Shown here: piece after piece, positions 17,627 through 25,687 of the stretch
Numbering within the stretch: position 1 is the stretch's first letter
Layout: each line of letters begins with the position of its first letter
DNA from: Desulfocicer vacuolatum DSM 3385
Lineage (GTDB): Bacteria > Desulfobacterota > Desulfobacteria > Desulfobacterales > Desulfobacteraceae
Length of the DNA stretch: 64,000 nucleotides
Direction: 5' to 3'
Assembly (NCBI RefSeq): GCF_900176365.1
Contig: NZ_FWXY01000019.1
Span: 44,250-108,249 of the forward strand
Notes under the pieces: generated by a model
Told to the model about the DNA's origin: nothing
Seen by the model: the letters and a program-made list of their open reading frames with translations, nothing else
Database searches by the model: none
Position numbers and translations under genes: made by a program

Positions 17627-18418
17627 TCAAGCATCTTCCCCCTTAGGAGACAAAACGCCCATGGCCCGTCGCAGATCCTGAATGGGAATCTGCCCCGGTG
17701 CAGAGGCGCTGTCACCCATGGCAAAGGTCACATCAGAGCCAAAAAGCCCCCCGGCAAGGCGACTGATAAGGCCCATTTTTTCCATGGATATGGTGATCAT
17801 GGGAATTTTAAGAAAATCTGTTCTGGCCTTTAAAGTGGCACTTAACAATAAAAGGACATCCTGGTAACCGGTGGGCATGGCCGCAAGTTTGGCAATGTCC
17901 GCCCCCAGATCCTGGGCCCGGCCCAGACGATTGAGGATCACGCTTTCATCCGGAGTTTTTTCAAAATCATGGGAGGACAATATCAATTTAACACCGTTTT
18001 TGTCTGCCCCATGGCGAATGGTTTTAATAAAGGTTTCATCATTGCAAAGTTCAATGTCCACAATATCAACCAGCCCCGTTTCCATGGCCCGGCAAATGAT
18101 ATCCAGTCGTGCGTCACGATGCCGGGAAATGAGACCCATTCCCCCCTCAACATCAATGCGGCAGGTGAATATTAAAGGGACCTCTTCCATGACATTGCGC
18201 AGATGTGAAAGGGTTGTCATCACCTCTTTGCCGTCTTCCACAGTGTTCAGGGCATCAACACGCCACTCCAGAAGATCTGGCTCAAGGGGCATAAGCTTTT
18301 GGGCCTGGAGCAGTAAATCCGTCCGGTCCGTTGCCACCAGGGGCAGGCAGATCAATGTGTCTGGGCCACCAATGATTTTTCCCTTCACATGCACCGGATG
18401 CCGGCAATCCATCCTCAT
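17627..18418 (-). CDS. aroD: Type I 3-dehydroquinate dehydratase
   Basis: A 263-residue shikimate-pathway enzyme converting 3-dehydroquinate to 3-dehydroshikimate via a Schiff base. Family marks are EWRVDAL near the N-terminus, FTCRIDVEGG, the central LSSHDFEKTP, a Lys in MITISMEKMGLISR as likely Schiff-base residue, and the terminal SAPGQIPIQDL. ATG 18418 follows GAGAGG. An ATG 40 codons upstream adds a non-homologous tail and is rejected. It is the only shikimate gene here and precedes the NtrC-type regulator, probably by chance. Bases 18539-18711 upstream show no gene. Confidence 0.92.
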   Translation of the reverse strand: MRMDCRHPVHVKGKIIGGPDTLICLPLVATDRTDLLLQAQKLMPLEPDLLEWRVDALNTVEDGKEVMTTLSHLRNVMEEVPLIFTCRIDVEGGMGLISRHRDARLDIICRAMETGLVDIVDIELCNDETFIKTIRHGADKNGVKLILSSHDFEKTPDESVILNRLGRAQDLGADIAKLAAMPTGYQDVLLLLSATLKARTDFLKIPMITISMEKMGLISRLAGGLFGSDVTFAMGDSASAPGQIPIQDLRRAMGVLSPKGEDA

Positions 18419-18711
18419 TTTATTTTTCCTCTCAACTTTTCGCCAAGGCGCCCCCTTTCCGAATTTCCGGTTCAGTGGGGACGAAATGGGTCTTACTGGC
18501 TTAACGTTAGTCCCCGGCTTTGCCTGGGGAGTCCACAAAAATTTATTTTTTTGCGAGGCACTCTTTAAAAAGTCTCTCCATAATGAACCGCCAAAGTTCT
18601 AACGGGAGAAACTTTTATGAAGAGTGTCTGTAGTTTAAACCATAGTAGGTAGGAATGTAAATATATATAACCGGCATGTCCCGGCGGACACCACAAATAT
18701 AGGAAATGGTA

Positions 18712-18960
18712 TTATGCCAATGCCTTGAACAGGGCAAGAAGATCATCGGGCAAAAGCGGGGTTGCCCGGCTCACAATGGAGCCGTTGATTTCAAGCACGG
18801 GAACGCTGTCCAGGAGCCCCTGACGGGTAATGGCAAGATTATCGGACACCATTGATATGCGGGCTTTAATTCCAGATTGGCGGACGGCTTTTTTCACCCG
18901 GCTTTCCAGGATCATCAACCGTCCGGGGTCCAGATCCAGAACACGGATCAAGTGGGTCAT
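18712..18960 (-). CDS. Small thioredoxin-fold-like protein lacking the CxxC
   Basis: An 82-residue protein resembling the small redox-active disulfide / MTH895-type thioredoxins in its helix-strand pattern (SRVKKAVRQSGIKARI...LLDSVPVLEINGSIV...LPDDLLALF). Where those carry GCxxC it reads DLDPGRL, so it has no cysteine at all. It begins 2 bases after the MttB homologue's stop and is surely co-transcribed. It may be a structural partner of the methyltransferase or a decayed redox protein. Family assignment by pattern only. Confidence 0.6.
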   Translation of the reverse strand: MTHLIRVLDLDPGRLMILESRVKKAVRQSGIKARISMVSDNLAITRQGLLDSVPVLEINGSIVSRATPLLPDDLLALFKALA

Positions 18961-18962
18961 GG

Positions 18963-20384
18963 TTACAGGCCTACCTTGTTAATATAATCCTTCAGCGCAG
19001 TGTCAACATCTGGATCAAGCAGTGTTTCCGGGGCCTTTGCCAGCACCTCTTTAAAGGTTTTATTGGCCCTTGTCACCAGATCCTCTTTTCCGGCCGCCTC
19101 CCAGGCATCATGGGCATTCCAGTCTGAGATATCCGGGCTCCACATATTTCTGCACTCTTTAAATGTGGACGGGTGCATGAGATAGGTGCCGCCGTGGCCG
19201 ATTTCCTGGATGGCTTTCACAGCCAAATCCTCATCTGTGGTATTGATTCCCTGTTTAATTCTCAGACATCTGGAGATGATCTCCTGATCAATGATCATTT
19301 TCTCATAGGACAGGGTCATGAGGGCATCCAGGGTTCCCAGGCATTGCACACCGATGTTGGCACCGCTTAACACACCCATCAGAAGGCTCATCATGGTTTC
19401 ATACCCGGCCTGGCAGTCAAGTTCCTTGGAATGGGTGATTCCGCACATGGTCCGGGTGGGCAGGTTGTAATACTCATTGCCCATCTGGATATTGGGGGTG
19501 TTAATGAGCATGGCCTCGGGGGTGCCGGCGGCAAAGGCGCCGGTTTGCATATGGCCGGTGGTGGAGGCTGTGGCATACACAATGGGGGCCCCGGGGCGGG
19601 TCATCTGGGTGAGAACAATCCCGGCCAGAAGTTCTGTATTCTGAAGCACTGCCGTGCCTAATAAACTGATGGGCCCGGAAATGCCCGCCATGATGCAGGG
19701 AGCCAGCAGGGTGACCTGATTGCGTTTGGCGTACGCCATGATGGTTTCCACGGTTTCCGATGCAAATCCCAGGGGCGTCAGGGGGTTGACAAGCACCCCG
19801 AGACAATGGTGATCTTCAAGGAAATCAGCTCCGCCAAAGGCCAGGTTGATCATATCAAAATTCTGCCGCACCTTGTCCCCTTCAAAACAGAACCCGATGA
19901 TGGGTTTATCTGTATTTTTCAGAATTTCGTACATCATGTGGAGATGCTTGGCTTCAGAATCCACGTCAGAGGGGTCCACGGGAATGGTACCGTTTAAATG
20001 AACATATTTTCCGGCCTGGCATATTTTAATGACATTGGCATAATCTTCCAGGGTGGCTTTTCGTCTGCCGTTTTCCATGTCCTGGATAAACACCGGTCCC
20101 ACATTGGGTTGGACCAGAAAGCCCTCCCCCACAGTGACGCTGTGTTTGGGGTTTCTGGCGGTCCATTCAAAGGTGGAAGGACAGGTGGCCAGGGCATCAG
20201 TGACCATTTTTTCCGTGATAAATACGGTCTCGCCATCCACTTTGGCCCCATTTTTTTTGAACATCTCAAGGGCTTCCGGGCAATGGAATTTAATACCGGT
20301 TTCCTTTAAAATTTTAAGGGAGGCATTGTGAATTTTGTCAAATTGATCTTTAGAAATAACTTCCAGTGTATTGTTCAAGGGCAT
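18963..20384 (-). CDS. MttB-family quaternary amine methyltransferase (second copy), non-pyrrolysine
   Basis: A 473-residue MttB-superfamily protein, distantly similar to the copy at 3.3-4.8 kb (ASLKILKETGIKFHCPEALEMF at the start, HGGTYLMHPSTFKECRNMWSP near the end). It has no in-frame amber codon, so no pyrrolysine. ATG 20384 follows GGGGAAAATATA. The ATG 35 codons upstream would translate part of an interspersed repeat and is rejected. It lies between a BCCT transporter and a thioredoxin-like gene, downstream of thioredoxin and thioredoxin reductase. Likely demethylates a betaine onto a corrinoid protein encoded elsewhere. Confidence 0.88.
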   Translation of the reverse strand: MPLNNTLEVISKDQFDKIHNASLKILKETGIKFHCPEALEMFKKNGAKVDGETVFITEKMVTDALATCPSTFEWTARNPKHSVTVGEGFLVQPNVGPVFIQDMENGRRKATLEDYANVIKICQAGKYVHLNGTIPVDPSDVDSEAKHLHMMYEILKNTDKPIIGFCFEGDKVRQNFDMINLAFGGADFLEDHHCLGVLVNPLTPLGFASETVETIMAYAKRNQVTLLAPCIMAGISGPISLLGTAVLQNTELLAGIVLTQMTRPGAPIVYATASTTGHMQTGAFAAGTPEAMLINTPNIQMGNEYYNLPTRTMCGITHSKELDCQAGYETMMSLLMGVLSGANIGVQCLGTLDALMTLSYEKMIIDQEIISRCLRIKQGINTTDEDLAVKAIQEIGHGGTYLMHPSTFKECRNMWSPDISDWNAHDAWEAAGKEDLVTRANKTFKEVLAKAPETLLDPDVDTALKDYINKVGL

Positions 20385-20404
20385 TATATTTTCCCCAATT
20401 TTTA

Positions 20405-20470
20405 TGTTTTTATATAACATACATGGCTGTAAGCACCGGCCACGACCAATAATGAAAAAGTAGTTACCAC
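20405..20470. repeat. Fragment of interspersed intergenic repeat (ATGGCTGTAA...AAAAGTAGTT module)
   Basis: The stretch between the MttB and BCCT genes carries a module ending AATAATGAAAAAGTAGTT. The module recurs near 47.96 kb with AATAATGAAAAAGTAGTTGC, and its other half (CATGGCTGTAA) recurs near 38.23 kb. At those two places it adjoins the palindromic family-1 repeat, so it appears to be a flank module of that family. Confidence 0.5.
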
Positions 20471-20475
20471 GAAGT

Positions 20476-22044
20476 TTATTGGTCTTCACAGGCCTTGTGA
20501 AGCATTTTAAACAAAGAGGCTGCCATCATAAAGGTGATGATGGCAAAGGGTGCTCCTGCGATAATGGAGGCCTTTTGCAATGCTGCAAGTCCCCCTGATG
20601 CCAGAAGTACCAGGGCCAGCGATCCGATGAAGATTCCCCAGATCAGCTTCATGGGAGTATTGGGCTCGGTCTCTCCTCCAGACATCTGCATGGCCACAAA
20701 AAACGAGGCTGAATCGGCAGAGGTCACCAGAAAAATGATAAGATTTAAAAAAACCACAATGGCCATGAAAGATCCCATGGGATAAGTGGAAAGCAATACG
20801 TAGATTCCGGACCCCATGTCTGCTTTAAGGGCCGCAGCAATATCCGCAGCACCGGCAATCTGGGCAGACTGGGCCGCTCCGCCCACAATGGAAAACCAGA
20901 CTATGGCCACAATGGAAGGCACCAGGCACACCCCGATGATGAACTCTCTGATGGTTCTGCCCTTGGAGATCCGGGCCACAAACCCGCCGCAAAAGGGACC
21001 CCAGGAGATCCACCAGATCCAGTAAAACACGGTCCACCATTCCAGCCACTGGCCTTTGGTACCATTGGCATCGGTCCAGAAGGTGGCAAACACAAAGTTG
21101 GTGATATAGGAACCCGCTGTCTGCACCGTGAGGCTGAGCAATTCTTTTGTGGGGCCGGAAAAAAGGATAAAGGCTCCCCAGCAAAAGGCAATGGCAATGT
21201 TGATGGTGGAGAGATTCTTGATGCCCTTGTCAATGCCGGAAACCGCAGACAGAATGTAAAGCCCGATGAGGACAGCCATGAAAATAAGCTGGCCCGTGGT
21301 GCCAAGGGGGCTTCCGAAAATATGCTCAATTCCGGCATTGGTACTCATGATGCCAAGGCCAAGGGCCGTGCTCACCCCGGCAATGGTGGCAAAAGCGGCC
21401 AGGATTTCAATCACTCTGCCCAAGAAACTGTTGGTGATCTTATCCCCAAACAGACCGTAAAGGGAGATGGAAACATTCATGGGTTTGCCCATGCGATAGG
21501 CAGGAAAAGCAATGGCCAGTCCCACCAGGGCAAAAATACCCCAGGCATGGATTCCCCAGTGCATGACCCCGATTTGTATGGCAATGGGGCGGGCTGCCGG
21601 GGTGGCTGATTCTGCCAGATAGGGGGTATTAAAATAGTGCATGATGGGCTCACCCACGGCCCAGAAGGCATATCCCACCCCCACCCCGCAGGAAAATAAC
21701 ATGGCAATCCAGGAAATGTAACTGAATTCCGGTGTATCGGTTTCTTTGCCCAGTTTTAAATTGCCATATTTGCTAAAGGCTATGACCATGATGATTCCAA
21801 GATACAGGGCCACGGAAAGAATGAAAAACCAGGAAAAGCGTGAGGTAATCCAGGACTGCATGGCGGAAAGACCGGCATCAAAGCTTTGGGGGGCAACAAA
21901 TCCATAAATCACCGCAAACAGCGTAACTGCACCGGTGACAAAAAAAATCATGGGATCATAATTGCCAAGAATTTTTGAAAAGCCGCCTTTGTCGGCATTT
22001 GCTTGATCTGTGGGGTCTAAATCTAAGGTCTGTGTAGGTGACAT
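20476..22044 (-). CDS. BCCT-family transporter (second copy)
   Basis: A 522-residue, 12-helix BCCT protein with signature WWTVFYWIWWISWGPF and ARISKGRTIREF. Its TM3 motif reads CGVGVGYAFW, unlike the GAGMGIGM of the first copy, so substrate or coupling ion probably differs. The N-terminal tail (about 30 residues) is hydrophilic. Downstream come the second MttB gene (about 90-base gap) and upstream, 14 bases away, thioredoxin reductase. It probably imports the quaternary amine used by that MttB. Confidence 0.92.
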   Translation of the reverse strand: MSPTQTLDLDPTDQANADKGGFSKILGNYDPMIFFVTGAVTLFAVIYGFVAPQSFDAGLSAMQSWITSRFSWFFILSVALYLGIIMVIAFSKYGNLKLGKETDTPEFSYISWIAMLFSCGVGVGYAFWAVGEPIMHYFNTPYLAESATPAARPIAIQIGVMHWGIHAWGIFALVGLAIAFPAYRMGKPMNVSISLYGLFGDKITNSFLGRVIEILAAFATIAGVSTALGLGIMSTNAGIEHIFGSPLGTTGQLIFMAVLIGLYILSAVSGIDKGIKNLSTINIAIAFCWGAFILFSGPTKELLSLTVQTAGSYITNFVFATFWTDANGTKGQWLEWWTVFYWIWWISWGPFCGGFVARISKGRTIREFIIGVCLVPSIVAIVWFSIVGGAAQSAQIAGAADIAAALKADMGSGIYVLLSTYPMGSFMAIVVFLNLIIFLVTSADSASFFVAMQMSGGETEPNTPMKLIWGIFIGSLALVLLASGGLAALQKASIIAGAPFAIITFMMAASLFKMLHKACEDQ

Positions 22045-22058
22045 CTTTTTTTCCTTTT

Positions 22059-22982
22059 TTATCGCACCGACTGTCGCAAGTATTCAGCAGCGCTCAGTGC
22101 TGCCACTGTTGCATCGTTCATGGCAGTGGTGATCTGGTAATATTTTTTATTTACAATGTCTCCGGCAGCATACACACCGGCAAGGCCTGTGCCCATATCC
22201 GGCGCCACATTGATATACCCGTGGCTGTTCAGGGGAAGCTGATCCTGGAACAGCTCCACCTGGGTTTCATGGCCCATGTAGACAAAAATACCGTCCATGG
22301 GAAATGACGTGATTTCTCCCGTATCCCTGTGCCGGAGAGTAACCCCTTTTAAGCGATCATTTTCCTCATCAAGGGATTGAATTTCAGTGGAGGTGAAAAT
22401 ATCCACCCGGCCTTTGTGTTTAAGCAGTTCCTCCTGGGCCTGGGCCGAAGCCATGAGGCGGTCCATCTGTTCAACAATGGTGATGTGTGACACCCCCAGG
22501 GAGAGAAGATAGTCTGACTCTTCAATGCCCGAATTACCGCCCCCCACCACAAGGACCCGCTTGCCCTTGTAGCCGGAACCGTCACAGATGGCGCAATAGT
22601 GGATGGATTCACAATCGGTGTCCAGGGGCAGTTGCCTGGGCCGCCGTCCTGTGGCAAGGATGACCACCGGGGCTTTCAATGTCCCTTCATCGGTTTTCAC
22701 CTCTTTTTGCGAAGCATCCAGGGAGAGCCCATCCACCTCAATAACCTCACGGATCTCAACACCCATGGACGTCACTTGATCCCGGACCTTTTCCATGAGA
22801 TCCATCCCCCCAATACCGGGTTGGGAGGGAAAATTTTCCAGGCAATAAGTGGTGTTCACCAACCCGCCGCAAACACTTTTTTCCAGAATAACGGTTTTCA
22901 GGTTGGCCCTGGCCGCATAAATGGCAGCCGTCATACCGGCAATGCCGCCTCCCAGAATAATAATATCGTAATTGTCTTGCAT
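22059..22982 (-). CDS. trxB: Thioredoxin reductase (NADPH)
   Basis: A 307-residue flavoprotein of the low-molecular-weight thioredoxin reductase family. An N-terminal FAD motif (ILGGGIAGMTAAIYAARA) is followed by the redox-active CAICDG (CxxC). A second, NADPH-binding Rossmann motif reads VVGGGNSGIEE, and the FAD-closing block is VYAAGDIVNKKYYQI. GGAGG five bases before ATG 22982 selects this start. It reduces the thioredoxin encoded just upstream (13-base gap). In an operon with BCCT and MttB genes this suggests a thiol-reducing step in quaternary-amine metabolism. Confidence 0.94.
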   Translation of the reverse strand: MQDNYDIIILGGGIAGMTAAIYAARANLKTVILEKSVCGGLVNTTYCLENFPSQPGIGGMDLMEKVRDQVTSMGVEIREVIEVDGLSLDASQKEVKTDEGTLKAPVVILATGRRPRQLPLDTDCESIHYCAICDGSGYKGKRVLVVGGGNSGIEESDYLLSLGVSHITIVEQMDRLMASAQAQEELLKHKGRVDIFTSTEIQSLDEENDRLKGVTLRHRDTGEITSFPMDGIFVYMGHETQVELFQDQLPLNSHGYINVAPDMGTGLAGVYAAGDIVNKKYYQITTAMNDATVAALSAAEYLRQSVR

Positions 22983-22995
22983 GGGGTCCTCCATA

Positions 22996-23307
22996 TCAGC
23001 TGACTATTTTTGTAAGCTGACGATAGGTGATGTCCCCGCTTTTTTCAGCGATTTTTTCACCGTCTTTAAAAATAAAAAGAGACGGAATCCGGCCCACATT
23101 AAGTGTTTTAACTGTGGCAGGACAATCTTCTCTGTTTAATTGATAATAATTGATCTCCTTGTCCTGGGCTGCGGGCATGCCGGAAAACTTGGTGAGGATT
23201 TTTTTCATGGCATTGCAATAGGGGCATTTATCTTTATAAAAAAGAACGATGTTCAATCCATCAGCAACAACAGATTCAAACTCGGTATCTGTAAGCTCTT
23301 TAATCAT
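22996..23307 (-). CDS. Thioredoxin-family protein (CPYC active site)
   Basis: A 103-residue soluble thioredoxin-fold protein with active site KCPYCNAM near residue 28-31 and the cis-proline region VGRIPSLFIFKDGE. CPYC is glutaredoxin-like, while length and C-terminal half fit thioredoxin. First gene of the operon thioredoxin, reductase, BCCT, MttB, thioredoxin-like. It is the probable electron carrier reduced by the adjacent TrxB-like enzyme. Confidence 0.9.
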   Translation of the reverse strand: MIKELTDTEFESVVADGLNIVLFYKDKCPYCNAMKKILTKFSGMPAAQDKEINYYQLNREDCPATVKTLNVGRIPSLFIFKDGEKIAEKSGDITYRQLTKIVS

Positions 23308-23417
23308 TTTTTTTCCTTTGAAATCAATTTTATCCTGAAATTATTATTCAGTACAGGATGGGATCTATCTGTAACGATTTTTTTATTAACAATAAAACTT
23401 CCGGGCAGCCTCAGCAG

Positions 23418-23543
23418 AGCCCCTCCGAGGGGTAATAGGAACCGGCCAATTGAGCTGTCTACAGTTCTGGGCCGGGACCATTACCCTCGGAGGGGCGGTA
23501 TAATGCCATTTGGCTCCGCGTCTACGACCCTATATTTCTTGTG
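23418..23543 (-). repeat. Palindromic repeat family 1 with flank, inverted copy
   Basis: The core (23418-23498) is a long imperfect palindrome: CCCCTCCGAGGGGTAAT pairs with ATTACCCTCGGAGGGG around an inner part containing GAGCTGTCTACAGTT. The flank 23500-23543 (ATTTGGCTCCGCG...ACGACCCTATA) recurs, reversed, at 38.25-38.29 kb. Other core copies lie at 38.3, 43.6, 47.9 and (half) 53.57 kb. The remaining gap 23308-23749 has no gene. Confidence 0.85.
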
Positions 23544-23602
23544 TCCGACAGGACATGCCCGTTTTATATGAAACTCTGCCCAATGATTTTTAATAACCCC
23601 AA

Positions 23603-23725
23603 AGTCATAAGTTCTCATGTGCCATTGAATTCATTGGGCATGCTCAAACATTCCCAAACAATTAAATCCAATGATTTCAAAATAATATCCAAAATCAAGA
23701 CCAGGCAGATGAAGAACTTATGACT
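23603..23725. mobile_element. Hairpin element with 13-bp perfect terminal inverted repeats
   Basis: AGTCATAAGTTCT (23603-23615) is exactly complementary to AGAACTTATGACT (23713-23725), enclosing a 123-bp AT-rich segment with an inner TGAATTCA palindrome. It lies just downstream of the sulfatase-family gene (minus strand). No clear target duplication is seen. It may be a small non-autonomous element or a transcription-ending structure. Confidence 0.4.
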
Positions 23726-23749
23726 GACGAAGTAATAACCGGAAGTTAT

Positions 23750-25318
23750 TTAATCCATATCTGGATAAATGGATTCTGCTTTTAGTTCCAGCATGAACTC
23801 CCGAAGCTTGTCATACATTTCCCTTGCCTTTTCAGGATGCTTTTCTGCGATATTCTCAAGCTGAAAGGGATCTTTTGAGCGGTCAAACAGAGAATCTTTG
23901 TCCGGCACTTCGGTAAGAGAGCCCGGCACACAAGTCCACTGGTTTTCCTGCTGGGCCTTTATCCGATCAAACATGGTACTGGTGTCCCCCACCCCTTCGG
24001 ACACCTCACCTTCCTGAATGTCAAATACCTCAAACATGGTTTTACCCCCGGCTTCGGAATTTTCCAGGGCCACCGTGTTCAGCCAGTGAATATAGGACCA
24101 CTCCTTGGTGATGATGGACCAAGACTGGCCAAAAAAACCTGTAATCAGCATATCCCGGATATCATCCACCTCTCCCTTAAGCAGGGGCCATAAGCTTTTA
24201 CCCTGCATGTCTGCCCAGGCTTCTTTGGGAATGTTCATCCACTCCATCATGGTGGGAGTGATATCAATGTTCTGGACCAGGGCATCTTTTCGGGTACCGG
24301 CCTCAAGACCGTCGGCCTTGATGATCATGGGAACGTGTACCAGCTCCTCATAGGGCCAAGGGCGACATTTTCGAACAATGCCATGGCCGTGCTCGTCATT
24401 GCCCAGGGGTTCACCATGGTCAGCCATGAGAACCACCATGGTATCCTTTTCCAGCCCCAGGGTTCTGATTTTGTCCAGAACCTTGCCCAGCCATTTATCC
24501 ACATTGGTCACTTTTTCAGCATACAAGGCCCGGATGTGTTCCATTTCCCGTTCTGTGTACACATTGTCTGCATAGGTGGATACGGGATTCCAGATCTCCT
24601 GGCCGTCGTAATCCGGATCATAGGGACATTTGAGGTCATCATCATAGATTGAAGGGGCATCCCAGGGCTCATGGGGATCAAAGGAATCAATCCAGAGAAA
24701 AAAGGGTTTGTTACGATCTGCTTCTTCCAAAAATCGGATGGACTGTTTGGCGATCTGGGCCACGTTCTGGTCAGCATCGGTTTTCCAGTACTGGCGCTGG
24801 GCAAGATATCCTTTCATCTCATCTTTGGAAAATTCAGACCACATCTCCTCCACTTTTTCACCGTTTTCATCGGTGCGATAGGAGGGCTTGTGATAGTCTT
24901 CCATTTTCAGGTGATAAAGGGGATCTTCAGCATAATAGTGATTATCATCATCATGCCCCCTGAGGTTGTAAACATAGTCGAACCCCCTCTGATAACCATA
25001 TTTGGGCAGATGCATCACGGCGGTGTCCGTGATCAGGGCGGAATAGGTGGAATAACGCCAGAGGATGTCAGCAATGGTGGTATCATCCAGCTCCAGGGGG
25101 GACCAGCCCCGGTAGGGCAGGGTGTATCGCCCGGTGAACAGGGCCCGGCGTACCGGAATGGTGGGCAGTCCTTCGGAATAAACATTGTCCAGGACCACGC
25201 CTTCCCGGGCCAGCCTGTCAAAATTGGGAGTTTTTATATTGCCGCCGTAACATCCCATATAATGCCATTGAAGACTGTCACACATGATCATGACCACATT
25301 TTTATTTCTTTTCTGCAT
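23750..25318 (-). CDS. Sulfatase-superfamily hydrolase with Thr at the formylglycine position
   Basis: A 522-residue alkaline-phosphatase-superfamily enzyme. N-terminal metal site NVVMIMCDS (D14), fold landmarks MGCYGG...TPNFDRLAREG, and the later VVLMADHGEPLGNDEHGHG metal cluster fit sulfatases and phosphonate monoester hydrolases. The activation motif CxPxR reads TIPVR, giving Thr53 where sulfatases need Cys or Ser for formylglycine. Thr is the nucleophile of nucleotide pyrophosphatase/phosphodiesterase members, so a phospho- or phosphonate-ester substrate is possible. No signal peptide is seen, so it is likely cytoplasmic. Predicted to be driven from a sigma-54 promoter at 25423-25438. Confidence 0.85.
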   Translation of the reverse strand: MQKRNKNVVMIMCDSLQWHYMGCYGGNIKTPNFDRLAREGVVLDNVYSEGLPTIPVRRALFTGRYTLPYRGWSPLELDDTTIADILWRYSTYSALITDTAVMHLPKYGYQRGFDYVYNLRGHDDDNHYYAEDPLYHLKMEDYHKPSYRTDENGEKVEEMWSEFSKDEMKGYLAQRQYWKTDADQNVAQIAKQSIRFLEEADRNKPFFLWIDSFDPHEPWDAPSIYDDDLKCPYDPDYDGQEIWNPVSTYADNVYTEREMEHIRALYAEKVTNVDKWLGKVLDKIRTLGLEKDTMVVLMADHGEPLGNDEHGHGIVRKCRPWPYEELVHVPMIIKADGLEAGTRKDALVQNIDITPTMMEWMNIPKEAWADMQGKSLWPLLKGEVDDIRDMLITGFFGQSWSIITKEWSYIHWLNTVALENSEAGGKTMFEVFDIQEGEVSEGVGDTSTMFDRIKAQQENQWTCVPGSLTEVPDKDSLFDRSKDPFQLENIAEKHPEKAREMYDKLREFMLELKAESIYPDMD

Positions 25319-25422
25319 TGTTTTTTCTCCTGAAAATAAACTTTAATTGATATGCTGCCGTCCCATTCATCAATGGGCGTGTTTTATCAGCTGTGTTTTT
25401 TTGGCTTTGTCACTGTATTCAT

Positions 25423-25438
25423 TCCAAAAAATATGCCA
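25423..25438 (-). promoter_or_regulatory. sigma-54 promoter candidate for the sulfatase-family gene
   Basis: Minus-strand TGGCAT-ATTTT-TTGGA matches the -24/-12 consensus with GG conserved, five-base spacing and one change in the -12 GC. It lies about 105 bases upstream of the start codon. Paired palindromes sit 100-200 bases further upstream, next to a sigma-54 activator gene, which is the classic enhancer layout. Confidence 0.55.
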
Positions 25439-25534
25439 TTTATTTTCAATGAAAATATTATGCTCTAACCCACTGAATTTAAAAAATAATATAATTTTAA
25501 AGAAATATTTATTCTTAATAGAGCAAAAGAAAAA

Positions 25535-25554
25535 ACACGACAACAATGTCGTGT
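25535..25554. promoter_or_regulatory. Upstream activator palindrome 1
   Basis: ACACGACA-ACAA-TGTCGTGT is a perfect 8-bp dyad with a 4-base spacer. The same core CGACA-N4-TGTCG recurs 71 bases away (25609-25622), about seven helical turns. Likely bound by the adjacent PAS-AAA+ regulator. Confidence 0.6.
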
Positions 25555-25608
25555 GCGTGCAGATCAAAAACCAAAATATCCTGAATTAAAAGGAGAATGG
25601 GGGAATAG

Positions 25609-25622
25609 CGACAAAGATGTCG
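25609..25622. promoter_or_regulatory. Upstream activator palindrome 2
   Basis: CGACA-AAGA-TGTCG repeats the core of the site at 25538-25551 with identical spacer length. Overlapping its right end is a second perfect dyad, CGTAATATG-CGT-CATATTACG (25621-25641), which may be another operator or the end structure of the regulator gene. Confidence 0.6.
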
Positions 25623-25687
25623 TAATATGCGTCATATTACGTAATTTGGTTGGAAATTTTATTTTCTAACAAAAAAAATGATGAAGC

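Noticed and set aside
20385..20489. Extended N-terminus of the second MttB (start at 20489)
   Set aside because: The extra 35 residues translate an interspersed repeat module, and the ATG at 20384 has a reasonable Shine-Dalgarno and matches family length.
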